Shown: positions 1 through 6,092 of the stretch, one piece after another | How positions within the stretch are numbered: position 1 is the stretch's first letter | How the letters are laid out: each line of letters begins with the position of its first letter | Assembly (NCBI GenBank): GCA_004556985.1 | Contig: SFFC01000151.1 | Location: 1 to 8,058 of the forward strand | From: Clostridiales bacterium | Lineage (GTDB): Bacteria; Bacillota; Clostridia; Christensenellales; Aristaeellaceae | Length of the DNA: 8,058 nt | Direction of reading: 5' to 3' | Notes under the pieces: generated by a model | Told to the model about the DNA's origin: nothing | What the model saw: only the letters and a program-made list of their open reading frames with translations | Database searches by the model: none | Program-made: the position numbers and the translations under genes

Positions 1-46
1 TCTCGTGTTAGCAGGATGTTTGCGTTGCAAACAATTCTGTGGGGAC

Positions 47-84
47 AAAAAACCAGCGCTCACATTTCATTAGCAGAAATGTGA
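47..84 (-). terminator. Candidate terminator downstream of the tRNA-like gene
   Basis: Read on the minus strand, a 9-bp perfect stem (60-68 with 76-84, 7-nt loop) is followed after seven mostly G/C bases by a run of six T (47-52). A classical intrinsic terminator has the T run directly next to the stem, so this one is imperfect. It is placed where a transcript starting near 240 and passing through the tRNA-like sequence would end. The supporting signal is the stem and the T run only. Confidence 0.3.
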
Positions 85-99
85 CAGGCAGAGGGGGAT

Positions 100-206
100 A
101 CGTCCGATGCAAGTCGAACCCTCGACCCGCTTTGCAAACCGCGCTCTGGATTCGGGCGAGCTCTTTCTTAGGAGGCGGTCGCTCTATCCTGCTGAGCTAC
201 GGGTGC
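100..206 (-). tRNA. tRNA-Arg(CCU)-like gene with intact 5' half and abnormal 3' half
   Basis: From 206 downward the minus strand reads as a normal tRNA start: acceptor strand GCACCCG, TA, a D-arm with stem GCTC/GAGC, then stem strand ACCGC and anticodon loop CTCCTAA, giving anticodon CCU for arginine AGG codons. The expected closing strand GCGGT does not follow directly. It appears only after 25 extra bases, which themselves can pair GCTC with GAGC. After it come a T-loop-like TTCGACT and CGGACG. The matching T stem fails to pair and the acceptor 3' strand pairs with only about five of seven positions. No CCA is encoded. An alternative shorter fold ending near 131, using a CGAATCC T-loop-like stretch, is also imperfect. 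Bacterial tRNA introns are usually group I and much longer, so a degenerate, rearranged or misassembled tRNA is likelier than a spliced one. A perfect promoter lies 41 bp upstream, so it is probably transcribed. Confidence 0.5.
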
Positions 207-210
207 AAAG

Positions 211-265
211 GCCCGGTTTCCCCGGAAAACCGTTTACCGGTCTTCTATTATAGGGGAAACCGGGC
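211..265. repeat. 13-bp perfect inverted repeat between pfkA and the tRNA-like gene
   Basis: Bases 211-223 (GCCCGGTTTCCCC) are the exact reverse complement of 253-265, with a 29-bp spacer. In a transcript reading through from pfkA this would form a long G/C-rich hairpin 17 bases after the stop codon, but no T run follows it, so it is not a standard intrinsic terminator. The right arm lies exactly inside the 17-bp spacer of the promoter at 247-275. It could shape the pfkA mRNA end or act as a protein binding site; neither is shown. Confidence 0.55.
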
Positions 266-275
266 GAATTGTCAA
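247..275 (-). promoter_or_regulatory. Perfect-consensus sigma-A promoter for the tRNA-like gene
   Basis: On the minus strand TTGACA (270-275) and TATAAT (247-252) are separated by exactly 17 bp, matching the housekeeping consensus at all twelve positions. Transcription would begin near 240, giving a leader of about 34 nt before the tRNA-like 5' end at 206. Such strength is typical of stable RNA promoters. The promoter begins only seven bases beyond the pfkA stop codon. Confidence 0.85.
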
Positions 276-281
276 TGGGAA

Positions 282-1355
282 TCAGTCGCCCAGCGAGATG
301 CCCATCGCGCGGGCCGCGCGGATCGCCTGCGCGTCGTTGGGCACGAACTTCGTCTTGCCCGCGACCTCGGAGAGCGGATGGTGCGTGACGGTGTTGCCCG
401 CCATGCCGACGGCCTGACCGTATTCCTCGCCCGCGATCAGCTTGGCAGCGTGGACGCCGAAGACCGTGGAGAGCATGCGGTCGTAGGCGCTCGGCGTGCC
501 GCCGCGCTGCACATGGCCCGGGATGACGGCGCGCGCTTCGACGCCGACCTTCGCCTCCAGCTCCTTGGCCAGGCGCATGGCGATGCTGCTGAAGCCCGTC
601 TCCTGGCGGAAGGCGAGGCGCTCCTTCTTCTTCATCTTCGCTTCCTCGACCGTCATCGCGCCCTCGGCGACGGCGACGATGGAGAAGGTCTTGCCGATCT
701 CCGCGCGGCGGCGGATGGCGTCGCAGACCTTTTCAAGGTCGTAGGGGATCTCCGGCAGCAGCACGATGTCCGCGCCGCCGGCGATGCCGGAATAGAGCGT
801 CAGCCAGCCGGCCTTGTTGCCCATGATCTCCACAACCATGCAGCGGCCGTGGCTCGCGGCGGTCGTGTGGATGCGGTCGATAACCTCGGTGGCGATGTCG
901 ACGGCGGTGTGGAAGCCAAAGGTCACGTCCGTGCCCCAGATGTCGTTGTCGATCGTCTTGGGCAGGCTGACGACGTGCAGACCCTCCTCGGAGAGCAGGT
1001 TGGCCGTCTTGTGCGTGCCGTTGCCCCCCAGGCAGACGAGGCAATCGAGCTTCATCTTCCTGTAGTTCGCCTTCATCGCCTTGACCTTGTCGATGTTGTC
1101 GTCCTCGATGACGCGCATGTTGCGGAAGGGCGTGCGGCGCGTGCCCAGAATGGTGCCGCCCAGCGTCAGGATGCCGGAGAAGTCGGACTGCTTCATCTCC
1201 TTGTAGTCGCCGGCGATCAGGCCCGCATAGCCGTCCTGAATGCCGACGATTTCGGTGTCGAACATGGAATAGCTCGCGCGGGCGACGCCGCGGATACAGG
1301 CGTTCAGGCCGGGGCAATCGCCGCCGCTGGTGAGGATGCCGATGCGTCGTTTCAT
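282..1355 (-). CDS. pfkA: 6-phosphofructokinase (PfkA family)
   Basis: The 357-residue cytoplasmic glycolytic enzyme phosphorylates fructose 6-phosphate to the 1,6-bisphosphate. Motifs run in family order: nucleotide-binding TSGGDCPGLNA (9-19), GTRRTPF (71-77), GGNGT (110-114), PKTIDND with catalytic-base Asp136 (132-138), MGN (178-180), PE (201-202) and PGHVQRGGTPSAYDR (279-293). In E. coli numbering position 104 is Gly, as in ATP-using enzymes, while position 124 is Lys, as in PPi-using and some actinobacterial ATP-using enzymes. Position 103 is Asn rather than Asp. I infer ATP use but cannot exclude PPi or mixed use. The start is supported by AGGAGGT on the minus strand, eight bases upstream. 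It is transcribed alone and divergently from the uronate operon, from the promoter at 1432-1460. Family assignment is certain; the phosphoryl donor is not. Confidence 0.96.
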   Translation of the reverse strand: MKRRIGILTSGGDCPGLNACIRGVARASYSMFDTEIVGIQDGYAGLIAGDYKEMKQSDFSGILTLGGTILGTRRTPFRNMRVIEDDNIDKVKAMKANYRKMKLDCLVCLGGNGTHKTANLLSEEGLHVVSLPKTIDNDIWGTDVTFGFHTAVDIATEVIDRIHTTAASHGRCMVVEIMGNKAGWLTLYSGIAGGADIVLLPEIPYDLEKVCDAIRRRAEIGKTFSIVAVAEGAMTVEEAKMKKKERLAFRQETGFSSIAMRLAKELEAKVGVEARAVIPGHVQRGGTPSAYDRMLSTVFGVHAAKLIAGEEYGQAVGMAGNTVTHHPLSEVAGKTKFVPNDAQAIRAARAMGISLGD

Positions 1356-1383
1356 GGGGAATTACCTCCTGCTGTCAAATGGA

Positions 1384-1402
1384 TCGGCCGCGCGCCGGCC
1401 GA
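1384..1402 (-). promoter_or_regulatory. GC-rich hairpin in the pfkA 5' leader
   Basis: Bases 1384-1390 (TCGGCCG) and 1396-1402 (CGGCCGA) form a 7-bp perfect stem with a 5-nt loop. It lies about 10 bp upstream of the pfkA ribosome binding site and inside the predicted leader that starts near 1425. It could affect leader stability or translation, but no riboswitch fold is recognised. Confidence 0.35.
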
Positions 1403-1431
1403 CGGGTGCAAACGAATGATGGATTACCCTT

Positions 1432-1460
1432 ATTCTACCACCTTTAAAGGCGGGTGACAA
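1432..1460 (-). promoter_or_regulatory. pfkA promoter with a palindrome in its spacer
   Basis: Minus-strand TTGTCA (1455-1460) and TAGAAT (1432-1437) each match the sigma-A consensus at five of six positions and are 17 bp apart. Transcription would start near 1425, about 70 nt before the pfkA start codon. The spacer holds a perfect 10-bp palindrome, CCTTTAAAGG (1441-1450), which is well placed for an operator. Confidence 0.75.
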
Positions 1461-1512
1461 GTTGCAAACCGTATGCGCCGCCCGGATTTTCTCGACCCGG
1501 GAGAAAGAGACG

Positions 1513-1542
1513 CGGGGTTGTCTGATGACTTAGACATACCCG
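1513..1542. promoter_or_regulatory. Imperfect 30-bp dyad upstream of the uxaB promoter
   Basis: CGGGGTTGTCT (1513-1523) and AGACATACCCG (1532-1542) are complementary at nine of eleven positions around an 8-bp centre. It lies about 33 bp before the -35 box of the uxaB promoter and more than 50 bp behind the pfkA -35 box. This is a plausible activator or repressor site for the uronate operon; no regulator gene is present in the window. A shorter 6-bp stem (1488-1493 with 1501-1506) lies just to its left. Confidence 0.3.
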
Positions 1543-1574
1543 ACAAATCCATGCGCCCGGTTTTGCCCCAAATC

Positions 1575-1615
1575 TTGACGCAGAAGAAAGCGGGTGATAT
1601 ACTGTAATCAAGTAT
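1575..1615 (+). promoter_or_regulatory. uxaB operon promoter and overlapping operator-like dyad
   Basis: TTGACG (1575-1580) and TATACT (1598-1603) each match the sigma-A consensus at five of six positions, with a 17-bp spacer. Transcription would begin near 1610, giving a leader of about 88 nt before uxaB. A 17-bp dyad, ATACT (1599-1603), seven bases, AGTAT (1611-1615), covers the -10 box and start point. That is the classical place for a repressor. Its shape resembles operators of FadR-type GntR regulators, a family that often controls hexuronate genes; this link is inference. Confidence 0.75.
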
Positions 1616-1697
1616 GATGGAGGATGAATGCGGCCGCTTCGCCGCTCCATCCCTTCCATAAACTACCGTCAGACAACATCATAGGGAGGTTTTACTC

Positions 1698-3188
1698 ATG
1701 GTTCAGCTCAACGCAAAGACCCTTTCTTCCATCTCGATGCCGCGCGGCGTCGCGCCGAAGACCGAGCGCATCATCCAGTTCGGCGAGGGCGGCTTCCTGC
1801 GCGCCTTCTGCGACTGGATGGTGGATATGGCCAATGAGAAGGCCGGCATGGACGCGGGCGTCGTCATCGTGCAGCCGATTGAGCGCGGCATGGTCTCCAT
1901 GCTCAACGAGCAGGACGGCCTGTACACCCTGATCCTTCGCGGCCAGGTGGACGGCAAGCCCAGCAAGGAGACCCGCATCATCCAGAGCGTGACCCGCGGC
2001 CTCTCCCCGTATGAGGACTTTGAGGGTTACCTCGCGCTGGCGCACAAGAAGGAAATCCGCATCATCATCTCCAACACCACCGAGGCCGGCATCGTCTACA
2101 CCGGCAAGGACAGCTTTGACGACAAGCCGCAGGCGTCCTACCCCGGCAAGCTGACCCGTCTCCTCTATGAGCGCTTTACCGCTTTCGGCGGCGGGAAGGG
2201 CACCGGCTTCATCCTCCTGCCCTGCGAGCTGATCGACTACAACGGCCGCAACCTCGAGGAGTGCTGCCTCAAGACCGCCGAGCAGTGGGGCCTGTCCGAG
2301 GAATTCAAGACCTGGCTCAAGGAGGAGAACGTCTTCTGCTCCACGCTGGTCGACCGCATCGTGACCGGCTATCCGCGCGGCGAGGCCGAGAGCCTCTACG
2401 AGGAATTCGGCTACCGCGACAACATGCTCGACACCGCCGAGCCGTTCGGCCTCTGGGTCATCGAGGGCCCGGCCTGGATTGAGGACGAGCTGCCCTTCAA
2501 GAAGGCCGGCTGCAACGTCGTCTTCACGCAGGACGTCTCCCCCTACAAGCTGCGCAAGGTCCGCATGCTCAACGGCGCGCATACCTCCATGGTTCTGGGC
2601 GCCTACCTCGCGGGCCACGAGATCGTCGGCGACTGCATGGCCGACAAGACCATGCGCTCCTACATGAGCCAGGCGCTCTTTGACGAGATCATGCCCACGC
2701 TCGACCTCCCCAAGGACGACCTGGAGGCCTTCGCTTCCGCGATCTTCGAGCGCTTCTCCAACCCGTTCAACCGTCACCTGCTGCTCTCCATTGCGCTCAA
2801 CAGCCAGAGCAAGTTCCGCGCCCGCGTGCTGCCGACCATCAAGGAATACGTGAAGCGCAAGGGCAGCCTGCCCAAGATCCTGACCTTCTCCATGGCCGCG
2901 TTCATCGCGTTCTACTGCGGCAAGAAGAAGGAGGACGGCAGCTTCGCCGGCGTGCGCGCCGCGGGCAACGAGTACCCGATCGCGGACGACCAGTTCGTGC
3001 TCGATTTCTTTGCGGGCCTGACCGGCAAGCCGGCCGCGGAGATCGCCCACGCCGTGCTGACGAACGTCGATTTCTGGGGCAGCGACCTGACCACCGAGAT
3101 CCCGGGCTTCGAGGCCTCCGTCGCCGCGTCGCTTGAGTCGATCTTCACCAAGGGCGCCAAGGCGGCCATCGAAGAGGTCGTCGGCTGA
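1698..3188 (+). CDS. uxaB: Tagaturonate reductase (altronate oxidoreductase)
   Basis: This 496-residue cytoplasmic NAD-dependent enzyme reduces tagaturonate to altronate. It belongs to the polyol-specific long-chain (mannitol) dehydrogenase family. The N-terminal Rossmann region begins with IIQFGEGGFLRAF (25-37). LPCELIDYNG (174-183) and FCSTLVDRIVTGYP (213-226) follow. The catalytic signature K-x4-N-x2-H is present as Lys287, Asn292 and His295 in KVRMLNGAHT. The fructuronate reductase UxuB is a close relative; similarity to E. coli UxaB along the length (for example SNTTEAGI, LDTAEPF, IPTLDLP-like segments) and the adjacent altronate dehydratase favour uxaB. A GGGAGGT motif lies about seven bases before the ATG. 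It is the first gene of the operon, and its stop is separated from uxaA by one base, which indicates translational coupling. Its length is slightly above the E. coli protein (483) and nothing appears broken. Confidence 0.94.
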   Translation: MVQLNAKTLSSISMPRGVAPKTERIIQFGEGGFLRAFCDWMVDMANEKAGMDAGVVIVQPIERGMVSMLNEQDGLYTLILRGQVDGKPSKETRIIQSVTRGLSPYEDFEGYLALAHKKEIRIIISNTTEAGIVYTGKDSFDDKPQASYPGKLTRLLYERFTAFGGGKGTGFILLPCELIDYNGRNLEECCLKTAEQWGLSEEFKTWLKEENVFCSTLVDRIVTGYPRGEAESLYEEFGYRDNMLDTAEPFGLWVIEGPAWIEDELPFKKAGCNVVFTQDVSPYKLRKVRMLNGAHTSMVLGAYLAGHEIVGDCMADKTMRSYMSQALFDEIMPTLDLPKDDLEAFASAIFERFSNPFNRHLLLSIALNSQSKFRARVLPTIKEYVKRKGSLPKILTFSMAAFIAFYCGKKKEDGSFAGVRAAGNEYPIADDQFVLDFFAGLTGKPAAEIAHAVLTNVDFWGSDLTTEIPGFEASVAASLESIFTKGAKAAIEEVVG

Positions 3189-3189
3189 T

Positions 3190-3741
3190 ATGAGCAAGAT
3201 CATCAGAATTACCGACCGCGACAACGTCGCCGTCGCCCTCGAGCCGCTTTGCGCGGGCGAGAGCTACCTGGGCGTGACGCTGCGCGAGGATGTCCCCGCA
3301 GGGCACAAGTTTGCCCTGCGCGACATCGCTGAGGGGGAGAACGTCGTCAAGTACGCCTTCCCGATCGGCCATGCGACGCAGCCCATCGCCGCGGGCAGCT
3401 GGGTGCACACCCACAACGTCAAGACCAACCTCTCCGGCATGCTCGAATACACCTACAACCCGCATCCCTGCGCGGTTAAGGTGGATCGCGAGGCGACCTT
3501 CGAGGGCTATGTCCGCGAGGACGGCCGCGTCGGCATCCGCAACGAGGTCTGGATCGTCAACACCGTCGGCTGCGTCAACGGCACCGCCAAGACGCTTGAG
3601 AAGCTCGCGTGCATCCCTACGGCTGCTCCCAGCTGGGCGAGGATCACAGGAACACGCAGAAGCTGCTCGCCTCGATGGTCAACCATCCCAACGCCGGCGC
3701 CGTGCTCGTGCTCAGCCTCGGCTGCGAAAACAACAATGTGA
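3190..3741 (+). CDS. uxaA: Altronate dehydratase N-terminal fragment, frameshifted
   Basis: This fragment has 183 codons. Residues 1-140 are genuine UxaA: a SAF domain (about 8-78, with GHKFAL at 39-44 and HTHN at 73-76), a linker, then the beginning of the large dehydratase domain with DGRVGIRNEVW (111-121) and TVGCVNG (125-131). Residues 141-183 are out-of-frame read-through rich in Arg, Ser and Pro, ending at a TGA. The start at 3190 is chosen because homology begins there and it follows the uxaB stop by one base. The longer start at 3133 would only add out-of-frame uxaB sequence. Some bacteria encode UxaA as separate small SAF and large subunits, but this break falls inside the large domain, so it is not that natural split. 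Confidence 0.75.
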   Translation: MSKIIRITDRDNVAVALEPLCAGESYLGVTLREDVPAGHKFALRDIAEGENVVKYAFPIGHATQPIAAGSWVHTHNVKTNLSGMLEYTYNPHPCAVKVDREATFEGYVREDGRVGIRNEVWIVNTVGCVNGTAKTLEKLACIPTAAPSWARITGTRRSCSPRWSTIPTPAPCSCSASAAKTTM

Positions 3742-4616
3742 ACGTCTTCAAAGAGGTGCTCGGGCCGTACAACCCCGACCGCGTCAAGTTCCTCATCACA
3801 CAGGAGCACGAGGACGAGATCGAGGAGGGTATGAAGCTCCTTGACGAGCTGACCGCCTATGCCGCTCAGTTCAAGCGCCAGACCGTCCCGGCCAGCGAGC
3901 TGGTCATCGGCCTCAAGTGCGGCGGCAGCGACGGCCTCTCCGGCATCACCGCCAACCCGCTGCTGGGCGCCAGCTCCGATCTGCTCGCGCGCCACGGCGG
4001 CACGACGCTGCTGACCGAGGTGCCCGAGATGTTCGGCGCGGAGACCATCCTCATGGACCGCTGCAAGGACGAGGAGACCTTCAACAAGGCCGTCGCCCTG
4101 ATCAACGACTTCAAGGCCTACTTCATCCGCCACGGCCAGGAGGTCTACGAGAATCCCTCCCCGGGCAACAAGGCCGGCGGCATCACGACGCTGGAGGACA
4201 AGTCCCTCGGCTGCACGCAGAAGGGCGGCACCGCGGAGGTTCGCGGCGTGCTCAAATACTGCGAGCCCGTCAAGGAAAAGGGCCTCAACCTCGTGCAGGG
4301 CCCCGGCAACGACCTGTGCGCCATCACGGCGCTGATGGCCTCCGGCGCGCAGATGGTGCTCTTCACCACCGGGCGCGGAACGCCGGTCGGCGCGCCGATC
4401 CCGACGGTCAAGGTTGCGACCAACACGCCGCTGGCACAGAAGAAGCACAACTGGATCGACTTCAACGCGGGCGTGCTCGTACAGGGCGCCTCGATGGAGG
4501 AGACGACCGAGACCTTCTTCAAGAAGCTGCTCTCCATCGCTTCGGGCGAGAAGACGCAGAGCGAAATCCACGGCTATCGCGAGATCGCCATCTTCAAGGA
4601 CGGCGTCACGCTGTAA
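3609..4616 (+). CDS. uxaA: Altronate dehydratase C-terminal fragment
   Basis: This is an open frame of 335 codons whose first possible start is GTG at 3609. No ribosome binding site is visible in front of it, so independent translation is doubtful. It holds most of the UxaA large domain: HPYGCSQLGEDH (2-13), LGCEN (37-41), CGGSDGLSGITANP (104-117), LTEVPEMFGAE (135-145), NPSPGNKAGGITTLEDKS (182-199) and SLGC (199-202). It ends in AIFKDGVTL, matching the normal UxaA terminus. The repeated GC motifs with conserved cysteines are family hallmarks. It lacks the SAF domain, the first large-domain segment and about 16 residues just before HPYG, so it is unlikely to be active alone. Confidence 0.75.
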   Translation: MHPYGCSQLGEDHRNTQKLLASMVNHPNAGAVLVLSLGCENNNVNVFKEVLGPYNPDRVKFLITQEHEDEIEEGMKLLDELTAYAAQFKRQTVPASELVIGLKCGGSDGLSGITANPLLGASSDLLARHGGTTLLTEVPEMFGAETILMDRCKDEETFNKAVALINDFKAYFIRHGQEVYENPSPGNKAGGITTLEDKSLGCTQKGGTAEVRGVLKYCEPVKEKGLNLVQGPGNDLCAITALMASGAQMVLFTTGRGTPVGAPIPTVKVATNTPLAQKKHNWIDFNAGVLVQGASMEETTETFFKKLLSIASGEKTQSEIHGYREIAIFKDGVTL

Positions 4617-4635
4617 CGAGGAACAGGCAGCATGC

Positions 4636-4657
4636 CTCCGCAAACTACCCTGCGGAG
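4636..4657 (+). promoter_or_regulatory. Hairpin between uxaA and uxaC
   Basis: CTCCGCA (4636-4642) and TGCGGAG (4651-4657) form a 7-bp perfect stem with an 8-nt loop, 20 bases after the uxaA stop and 19 bases before the uxaC ribosome binding site. No T run follows it. It could serve as an mRNA processing or stability element within the operon; no function is shown. Confidence 0.35.
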
Positions 4658-4692
4658 TGCGATTCGTCAAAACAACAAGGAGGTTGAAGCCC

Positions 4693-6066
4693 ATGAAACC
4701 GTTTATGGACGCGGATTTCCTGCTGGAAAATGACGTGGCGAAAAAGCTGTATCATGAGTACGCGGAAAACATGCCGATCTACGATTATCACTGCCACATT
4801 TCTCCCCGCATGATCTACGAGAACCACAAGTTCGAGAACATCGGCGAGCTGATGCTCGGCGGCGACCATTACAAGTGGCGCGTCATGCTCTCCAACGGCG
4901 TCGACGACAGGCTCTGCCGCGGCGACGCGAGCTGGTTTGACAAGTGGATGGCGTTTGCCTCCTCGCTCAAGTACTGCATCGGCAACCCGATGTATCACTG
5001 GACGCACCTGGAGCTGCGCCGCGTGTTCGGCATCGAGGAGATCCTGAGCGAGAAGACCGCCAAGGACATCTGGGATCGCGCCAACGCGATGCTGGCCACC
5101 GAGGAATTCCGCTGCCGCGGCCTGATCCGCAAGTTCGGCGTCAAGGTCATCTGCACGACGGACGACCCGGTCGACGACCTCGAGCATCAGATCAAGCTGG
5201 GCAAGGAGCCGGATCTCGGCTTCAAGGTCTACCCGGCCTGGCGCCCGGACAAGGTCATCAACATCGAGCGCGGCGGCTTCGTCGAGTATATGAACCGCCT
5301 CTCCCGCGTCTCCGGCGTGCAGTGCCTGAACCTGGAAAACATGATGAAGGCGCTCGAAACCCGGCTGGATTACTTCCATGCCTGCGGCGCGCGCCTGTCC
5401 GACCATGCGCTCGATACCGTGCCCTACGGCGTGCCGAGCACGCATATCGCCGGCGAGGCCTTCCGCAAGGCCATGAGCGGCGCCCCGCTGACCGAGGCCG
5501 AGGTCGAGAGCTACAAGACCTATGTGCTCGTCGAGCTGGCCCGCATGTACAAGGAGCGCGGCTGGGTGCAGCAGTACCACATCGGCGCGATGCGCAACAA
5601 CAACCCGCGCATGTTCGAGAAGTACGGCCCGGACGTCGGCTTCGACTCCATCGACGACACCTGCATCGCCGAGAATCTCTCCCACCTGCTCGCCGAGGAG
5701 GAGCGCGCGGACAACCTGCCCAAGACGATCCTCTACTGCCTCAACCCGAAGGACAACTACGTCATCGGCACGATGCTGGGCAACTTCCAGGGCGACGGCA
5801 TCCCGGGCAAGATCCAGTTCGGCTCCGGCTGGTGGTTCTGCGACCAGCAGTTCGGCATGATCGAGCAGATGAAGGGTATGCTGACCGACTCCCGCTCCTT
5901 CATCTCCTACACCCGCCACGAGTACTTCCGCCGCATCCTGTGCAACCTGATCGGCAAGTGGGTCGAGAACGGCGAGTACCCGGAGGATTATGAGACGCTG
6001 GGCGAGCTCGTCAAGGGCATCTGCTACAACAACGCGGTCGAATACTTCGGCATGAAGGTCGACTGA
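4693..6066 (+). CDS. uxaC: Glucuronate/galacturonate isomerase (uronate isomerase)
   Basis: This is a cytoplasmic isomerase of the amidohydrolase-related superfamily. It interconverts galacturonate with tagaturonate and glucuronate with fructuronate, the first step before UxaB. The protein has 457 residues. Markers are DYHCHISP with His33 and His35 (31-38), GGDHYKWR (56-63), NPMYHWTHLELRR (98-110), CTTDDPVDDL (154-163), PAWRPDKV (181-188), RLSDHALD (234-241), HIGAMRNNN (296-304), NPKDNYVIGTMLGNFQGDG (351-369), GSGWWF (377-382) and GMLTDSRSF then YTRHEYFRRILC (395-417). AAGGAGGT lies eight bases before the ATG; upstream in-frame sequence is uxaA out of frame. Family members usually carry about 12 more residues, a conserved Gly-Leu-Leu block between EQMK (391-394) and GMLTDSR (395-401). 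Here these abut, and the total is 13 shorter than E. coli UxaC (470). The reading frame survives; activity is uncertain. Confidence 0.94.
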   Translation: MKPFMDADFLLENDVAKKLYHEYAENMPIYDYHCHISPRMIYENHKFENIGELMLGGDHYKWRVMLSNGVDDRLCRGDASWFDKWMAFASSLKYCIGNPMYHWTHLELRRVFGIEEILSEKTAKDIWDRANAMLATEEFRCRGLIRKFGVKVICTTDDPVDDLEHQIKLGKEPDLGFKVYPAWRPDKVINIERGGFVEYMNRLSRVSGVQCLNLENMMKALETRLDYFHACGARLSDHALDTVPYGVPSTHIAGEAFRKAMSGAPLTEAEVESYKTYVLVELARMYKERGWVQQYHIGAMRNNNPRMFEKYGPDVGFDSIDDTCIAENLSHLLAEEERADNLPKTILYCLNPKDNYVIGTMLGNFQGDGIPGKIQFGSGWWFCDQQFGMIEQMKGMLTDSRSFISYTRHEYFRRILCNLIGKWVENGEYPEDYETLGELVKGICYNNAVEYFGMKVD

Positions 6067-6092
6067 GCGCCGGAAACTGGAGGCATGCTCCC

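Larger units (their letters stand above)
3190..4616 (+). pseudogene. uxaA: Altronate dehydratase locus, disrupted by an internal frameshift
   Basis: The intact enzyme dehydrates altronate to 2-keto-3-deoxygluconate. Here the first 140 codons (3190-3609) are in one frame and everything from HPYGCSQ onward is in another, starting at 3609. Alignment from memory with E. coli UxaA (495 residues) shows both parts match well, but about 16-17 residues normally lying between the GCVNG helix and HPYGCSQ are absent. The downstream frame is offset by two, so the lost length is 1 modulo 3, about 49 bp. Because conserved residues are missing, ribosomal frameshifting would not restore the normal protein. 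The two halves plus the missing piece sum to about 492 residues, the expected length. All other family motifs are intact, so the event is recent or an assembly error. Confidence 0.82.

Noticed and set aside
100..206. Self-splicing (group I) intron in the tRNA
   Set aside because: The extra segment is only about 25 bases, far too short for a group I intron core.
39..1457. Long plus-strand open frame opposite pfkA
   Set aside because: It is a GC-rich antisense shadow: Asp/Ala/Arg/Gly-rich composition, no recognisable motif, and it runs through the tRNA-like sequence and the pfkA promoter.
1614..1661. 15-residue leader peptide frame just after the uxaB transcription start
   Set aside because: The ATG would be only a few bases from the predicted RNA 5' end with no ribosome binding site, and no run of regulatory codons or attenuator is seen.
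3133..3189. Earlier start for uxaA inside uxaB
   Set aside because: The added residues are out-of-frame uxaB sequence, and UxaA homology begins at the ATG at 3190.
1692..3224. Long minus-strand open frame opposite uxaB
   Set aside because: It is the complement of a fully recognisable uxaB with low-complexity Ala/Leu/Val/Asp composition and no family motif.
3600..3615. Programmed ribosomal frameshift in uxaA
   Set aside because: No clear slippery heptamer is seen, and the missing conserved residues could not be restored by slippage.
3507..5919. Two long minus-strand open frames opposite uxaA and uxaC (3507-4694 and 4645-5919)
   Set aside because: They are antisense shadows produced by high third-position GC in the real genes; no coherent protein family is visible.
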